DNA of 18,839 nucleotides from an uncultured Collinsella sp. (GTDB taxonomy: Bacteria; Actinomycetota; Coriobacteriia; Coriobacteriales; Coriobacteriaceae). Each line of letters begins with the position of its first letter. The first letter of the stretch is position 1. The DNA is taken from assembly GCA_934655835.1 (NCBI GenBank), contig CAKUHM010000005.1:1-18839 (forward strand), read 5' to 3'. Shown in pieces: positions 15,900 through 18,839 of this stretch. The translations under genes and the position numbers were made by a program. The notes below the pieces were generated by a model that had not been told where the DNA came from, ran no database searches, and was given only the letters and a program-made list of their open reading frames with translations.

Positions 15900-18647
15900 G
15901 TGGCAGACGATATCAACAATAACGAGGGTATGGACGAGGCCGGCGATGCCGGCATGCCCGACGATCTGAAGCGCCTGCTTGCCCGTGCTGAGCAGGGCGA
16001 GGACGGCGATCCGGACGCCTATAACCCCGATGCCGATGATGACGAGGAAGAGGACGACGACGGTGAGCTCGAGGAGAGCTTTGGCGAAGTCGACCGTGGC
16101 GCCTCGGCCGGCGAGGATATCAATGGCGGCCAGCTCCAGATTTCGGAGTTCGGTCGCGAGATGAAGCAGTCGTTTATCGAGTATTCGATGTCGGTCATCA
16201 CGGCGCGCGCCCTGCCGGACGTGCGCGACGGCCTAAAGCCGGTGCACCGCCGCATCCTGTACGCGATGAACGAGAGCGGCATCTACCCCAACCGCCCGCA
16301 CAAGAAGTCGGCTTGGACGGTCGGCGAAGTTATCGGTAAGTACCACCCGCATGGCGACTCCGCGGTCTATGAGGCCATGGTCCGCCTGGCGCAGTGGTTC
16401 TCCATGCGCACGCCGCTCATCGACGGTCACGGCAACTTCGGCAACATCGACGGCGACGGCGCCGCTGCCATGCGTTACACCGAGAGCCGCCTGGCAAAGC
16501 CCGCCATGGAGCTGCTGCGTGACCTGCAGAAGGATACCGTCGACTGGCAGCCCAACTACGACGAATCGCTCGCCGAGCCTCAGGCGCTGCCCGCGCGCTT
16601 CCCCAACCTGCTGGTCAACGGCAGCCAGGGCATCGCCGTCGGTATGGCCACCAACATCGCCCCGCATAACCTCACCGAGGCGATCGAGGCCACCTGTTAC
16701 CTGATCGACAACCCCGACGCCACCGTCGACGAGCTCATGCAGATCATGCCCGGTCCGGACTTCCCCACCGGCGCCATCATCATGGGCAGCGCCGGCATTA
16801 AGCAGAGCTACGAGACCGGCCGCGGCTCCATTACCGTGCGCGCCAAGGCCCACGTGGAATCCACCAAGACCGGCCGCAACCGCTTGGTCTTTACCGAGAT
16901 TCCCTACATGGTCAACAAGGGCACCCTGCAGGAGAAGATCGCCCAGCTCGTCAACGACAAGCGCATCGAGGGCATCTCGGACATGCGCGATGAGTCCAAC
17001 CAGAAGGGCATCCGTCTGGTCATCGAGCTCAAGAAGGGCGTCATTCCGCAGGTCGTGCTCAACAACCTGTATAAGTACACCTCGCTGCAGACGACCTTCG
17101 GCGCCAACAACCTGGCGCTCGTCAACGGCGTTCCCAAATGCCTGAGCCTGCGCGAGATGCTGCAGCACTACATCGATCACCAGGTCGACGTCGTCACCCG
17201 CCGCACCCGCTTCGACCTTAAGAAGGCCCAGGCCCGCGCGCATATCCTCGAGGGCTACCTGATGGCTCTCGACCATATTGACGAGGTCATCAGCATCATC
17301 CGCTCCTCGCAGACCGATTCCGAGGCCAGCAGCCGCCTGATCGAGCGCTTTGGCTTTACGCCTGAGCAGACCACGGCCATCCTCGAGATGAAGCTGCGCC
17401 GCCTGACCGGCCTGGAGCGCGACAAGATTCAGGAAGAGCTGGACGGCTTGCGCCGCGCCATCGCCTACTACGAGGACCTGCTGGCGCACGAGGAGAAGAT
17501 CCTGGGCGTCATTAAGGAAGAGATGCGCGAGATCTCCAAGAAGTTCGGCGATAAGCGCCGCACCGAGATCAGCCAGGTCGAGAAGGACCTGGACGTCGAG
17601 GACCTCATTGCCGACGAGGACATGGTCGTGACCATCACCCACACCGGCTATGTCAAGCGCATCCCGGTGGCCGCCTACCGCGCCCAGAAACGCGGCGGCA
17701 AGGGCGTGTCGGGCGTCAACCTCAAAGAGGACGACGTTATCGACGAGATGTTCATCGCGTCCACGCACGAGTACGTGCTGTTCTTCTCGAGTAAGGGCAA
17801 GGTCTATCGCCTGAAGGTGCACGAGCTGCCGGTGGGTACGCGCCAGGCGCGCGGTACCGCGATCGTCAACCTGCTGCCCTTCGAGGAGGGCGAGAAGATC
17901 GCGAGCGTCATCAGCTGCCGCGAGTTCCCTGCCGACGAGTATCTGATGTTTGCCACCAAGAGCGGCATGGTCAAGAAGACCGTGATGAGCGCATATGACC
18001 GCAGCCGTCGCGACGGCCTGATCGCTATCAACCTGCGTGACGACGACGCGCTGCTGAACGTGCGCCGCGTGCGCGAGGGCGACAAGATTATCCTGGCCAC
18101 CACCGCGGGCAAGGCGATCATGTTCTCCGAGGAGCAGGTGCGCGCCACCGGCCGCGATACCAGCGGCGTTCGCGGTATCGGTATGAAGGACGGCGTGAGC
18201 GTTCTGGGCATGGAAGTCACTAACGGCAACGGCGATCTATTCGTCATCACCGAGCGCGGCTACGGCAAGCGCACGCCGGTCGCGGACTACCCGGAGCAGA
18301 ATCGCGGCGGCCAGGGCGTCTACACCATCCAAATGACCGAGCGTAAGGGCAACCTCGCGGCCATGAAGACGGTGGGCCCGCAGCACGAGCTGTTCATCGT
18401 GACGGAGGGCGCGACGGTCATTCGCGTCAAGACCGATGAGATTAGCCAGACTGGCCGCGCTACCCAGGGCGTCAAGATGATGACCGTCGACGACAACGAC
18501 CGCATCTGCGCCGTAGCCCGCATGACGGCAGCCAAAGAAAAGCCCGAAGGCGAAGGCGCTGAGGATGCAGCTGCAACTAGTACCGAGGAAGCCCCCGTCG
18601 ACCTAGGCGACGGCAACGACATACCAGAGGATCTCCTCGACGAGTAA
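15900..18647 (+). CDS. gyrA: DNA gyrase subunit A with acidic N-terminal extension
   Basis: The 915-residue breakage-reunion subunit of gyrase. GTG 15900 has GAGGAGG upstream. Residues 1-75 are an unusual extension, very acidic between about 35 and 65 ([20 protein letters not shown]). The conserved core begins near [23 protein letters not shown]. The catalytic tyrosine is Y193 (RYTESRL), so numbering is offset by 71 from E. coli. The quinolone-resistance region [10 protein letters not shown] has Ser154 and Glu158 at the E. coli Ser83/Asp87 positions, the susceptible form for Ser83. The GyrA-box QKRGGKG is present in the C-terminal beta-pinwheel domain, and the protein ends in another acidic tail. 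It is co-transcribed with gyrB. Confidence 0.97.
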   Translation: MADDINNNEGMDEAGDAGMPDDLKRLLARAEQGEDGDPDAYNPDADDDEEEDDDGELEESFGEVDRGASAGEDINGGQLQISEFGREMKQSFIEYSMSVITARALPDVRDGLKPVHRRILYAMNESGIYPNRPHKKSAWTVGEVIGKYHPHGDSAVYEAMVRLAQWFSMRTPLIDGHGNFGNIDGDGAAAMRYTESRLAKPAMELLRDLQKDTVDWQPNYDESLAEPQALPARFPNLLVNGSQGIAVGMATNIAPHNLTEAIEATCYLIDNPDATVDELMQIMPGPDFPTGAIIMGSAGIKQSYETGRGSITVRAKAHVESTKTGRNRLVFTEIPYMVNKGTLQEKIAQLVNDKRIEGISDMRDESNQKGIRLVIELKKGVIPQVVLNNLYKYTSLQTTFGANNLALVNGVPKCLSLREMLQHYIDHQVDVVTRRTRFDLKKAQARAHILEGYLMALDHIDEVISIIRSSQTDSEASSRLIERFGFTPEQTTAILEMKLRRLTGLERDKIQEELDGLRRAIAYYEDLLAHEEKILGVIKEEMREISKKFGDKRRTEISQVEKDLDVEDLIADEDMVVTITHTGYVKRIPVAAYRAQKRGGKGVSGVNLKEDDVIDEMFIASTHEYVLFFSSKGKVYRLKVHELPVGTRQARGTAIVNLLPFEEGEKIASVISCREFPADEYLMFATKSGMVKKTVMSAYDRSRRDGLIAINLRDDDALLNVRRVREGDKIILATTAGKAIMFSEEQVRATGRDTSGVRGIGMKDGVSVLGMEVTNGNGDLFVITERGYGKRTPVADYPEQNRGGQGVYTIQMTERKGNLAAMKTVGPQHELFIVTEGATVIRVKTDEISQTGRATQGVKMMTVDDNDRICAVARMTAAKEKPEGEGAEDAAATSTEEAPVDLGDGNDIPEDLLDE

Positions 18648-18688
18648 GAGGAACTAGCTGGTAAAAAAATACCAGACCCCTTATATCG

Positions 18689-18720
18689 GCGGTCGGCGCA
18701 CTGCGCGCCGACCGCTTTTT
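18689..18720 (+). terminator. Rho-independent terminator of gyrBA
   Basis: A perfect 11-bp GC-rich stem (GCGGTCGGCGC / GCGCCGACCGC) with a 5-nt loop is followed by five T residues, 41 nt after the gyrA stop. A small CTGGTA/TACCAG hairpin with an all-A loop lies before it at 18658-18675. Confidence 0.92.
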
Positions 18721-18786
18721 GACAATCTTGGAACCCCGTGTCGGCCCTGGCTGCCCGGCGGCATGCGAAGTCGATCGCGAGTTCCG

Positions 18787-18820
18787 CACGAGCCGGAGAG
18801 CACTTAATGTGCTCTCCGTG
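18787..18820. repeat. Strong inverted repeat downstream of gyrA, function unknown
   Basis: GGAGAGCAC (18795-18803) and GTGCTCTCC (18809-18817) pair perfectly with the loop TTAAT. GCAC/GTGC bases outside could extend the structure. No T-tract follows. It may belong to a structured RNA or a leader of a gene beyond the window; the remainder of 18721-18839 shows no gene that I can support. Confidence 0.5.
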
Positions 18821-18839
18821 CGAGCAGGACTGTCCGAGC

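Noticed and set aside
16341..16373. A quinolone-resistance mutation in GyrA
   Set aside because: Ser is present at the E. coli Ser83 position and Glu at the Asp87 position; Glu there is common in unselected Gram-positive GyrA.
16233..17822. A 529-codon minus-strand open frame opposite gyrA
   Set aside because: Antisense shadow of the conserved gyrA core, with no ribosome site or motifs.

Overview
The window is a chromosome replication-origin region from an actinobacterium. The gene content and gene style (long acidic GyrA, L34 sequence, RecF followed by a DUF721/DciA protein before gyrB, no mnmE or mnmG between jag and rsmG) suggest the class Coriobacteriia, most likely Collinsella or a close relative. 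The taxon is inferred from recall of family-level features and was not searched.

Left arm (1-7372, almost all minus strand, read away from the origin): rpmH, rnpA, yidD, yidC and jag form one run, starting at a strong promoter and ending at a hairpin terminator at 5127-5156. Next come rsmG, three perfect parS sites, parA, parB and a small membrane-protein gene, ending at a second minus-strand terminator at 2205-2236. Then comes rlmN, the only plus-strand gene of this arm, with its own terminator. A D-Ala-D-Ala ligase gene reads off the left edge.

Origin core (7409-10982): the rpmH-to-dnaN interval holds every exact copy of a DnaA-box-like nonamer, TTTTCAACA, that I could find by eye in the window. 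Two copies (plus a one-mismatch copy) lie in the gap after rpmH, one (plus a one-mismatch copy) lies inside a coding region, and one lies between dnaA and dnaN beside an AT-rich stretch. This looks like a bipartite origin. Between the two halves sits an unrecognised gene, directly upstream of dnaA with a 15-nt gap. It encodes a GHKL-type ATPase domain, a long Gln/Pro/Tyr/Met-rich linker and a C-terminal winged-helix domain. DnaA itself carries Asn in place of the near-invariant Asp of its DNA-recognition motif, which may match the altered box.

Right arm (10983-18839, all plus strand): dnaN, recF and a dciA-like gene end at a terminator; gyrB and gyrA follow and end at another terminator. The last 120 bases hold a strong hairpin but no gene I can support.

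Together the genes cover initiation (DnaA, the GHKL protein, DciA), elongation and repair (DnaN, RecF), supercoiling (GyrAB), origin segregation (ParABS), and the membrane-insertion and translation functions commonly found beside bacterial origins (YidC, YidD, Jag, RnpA, L34, RsmG).
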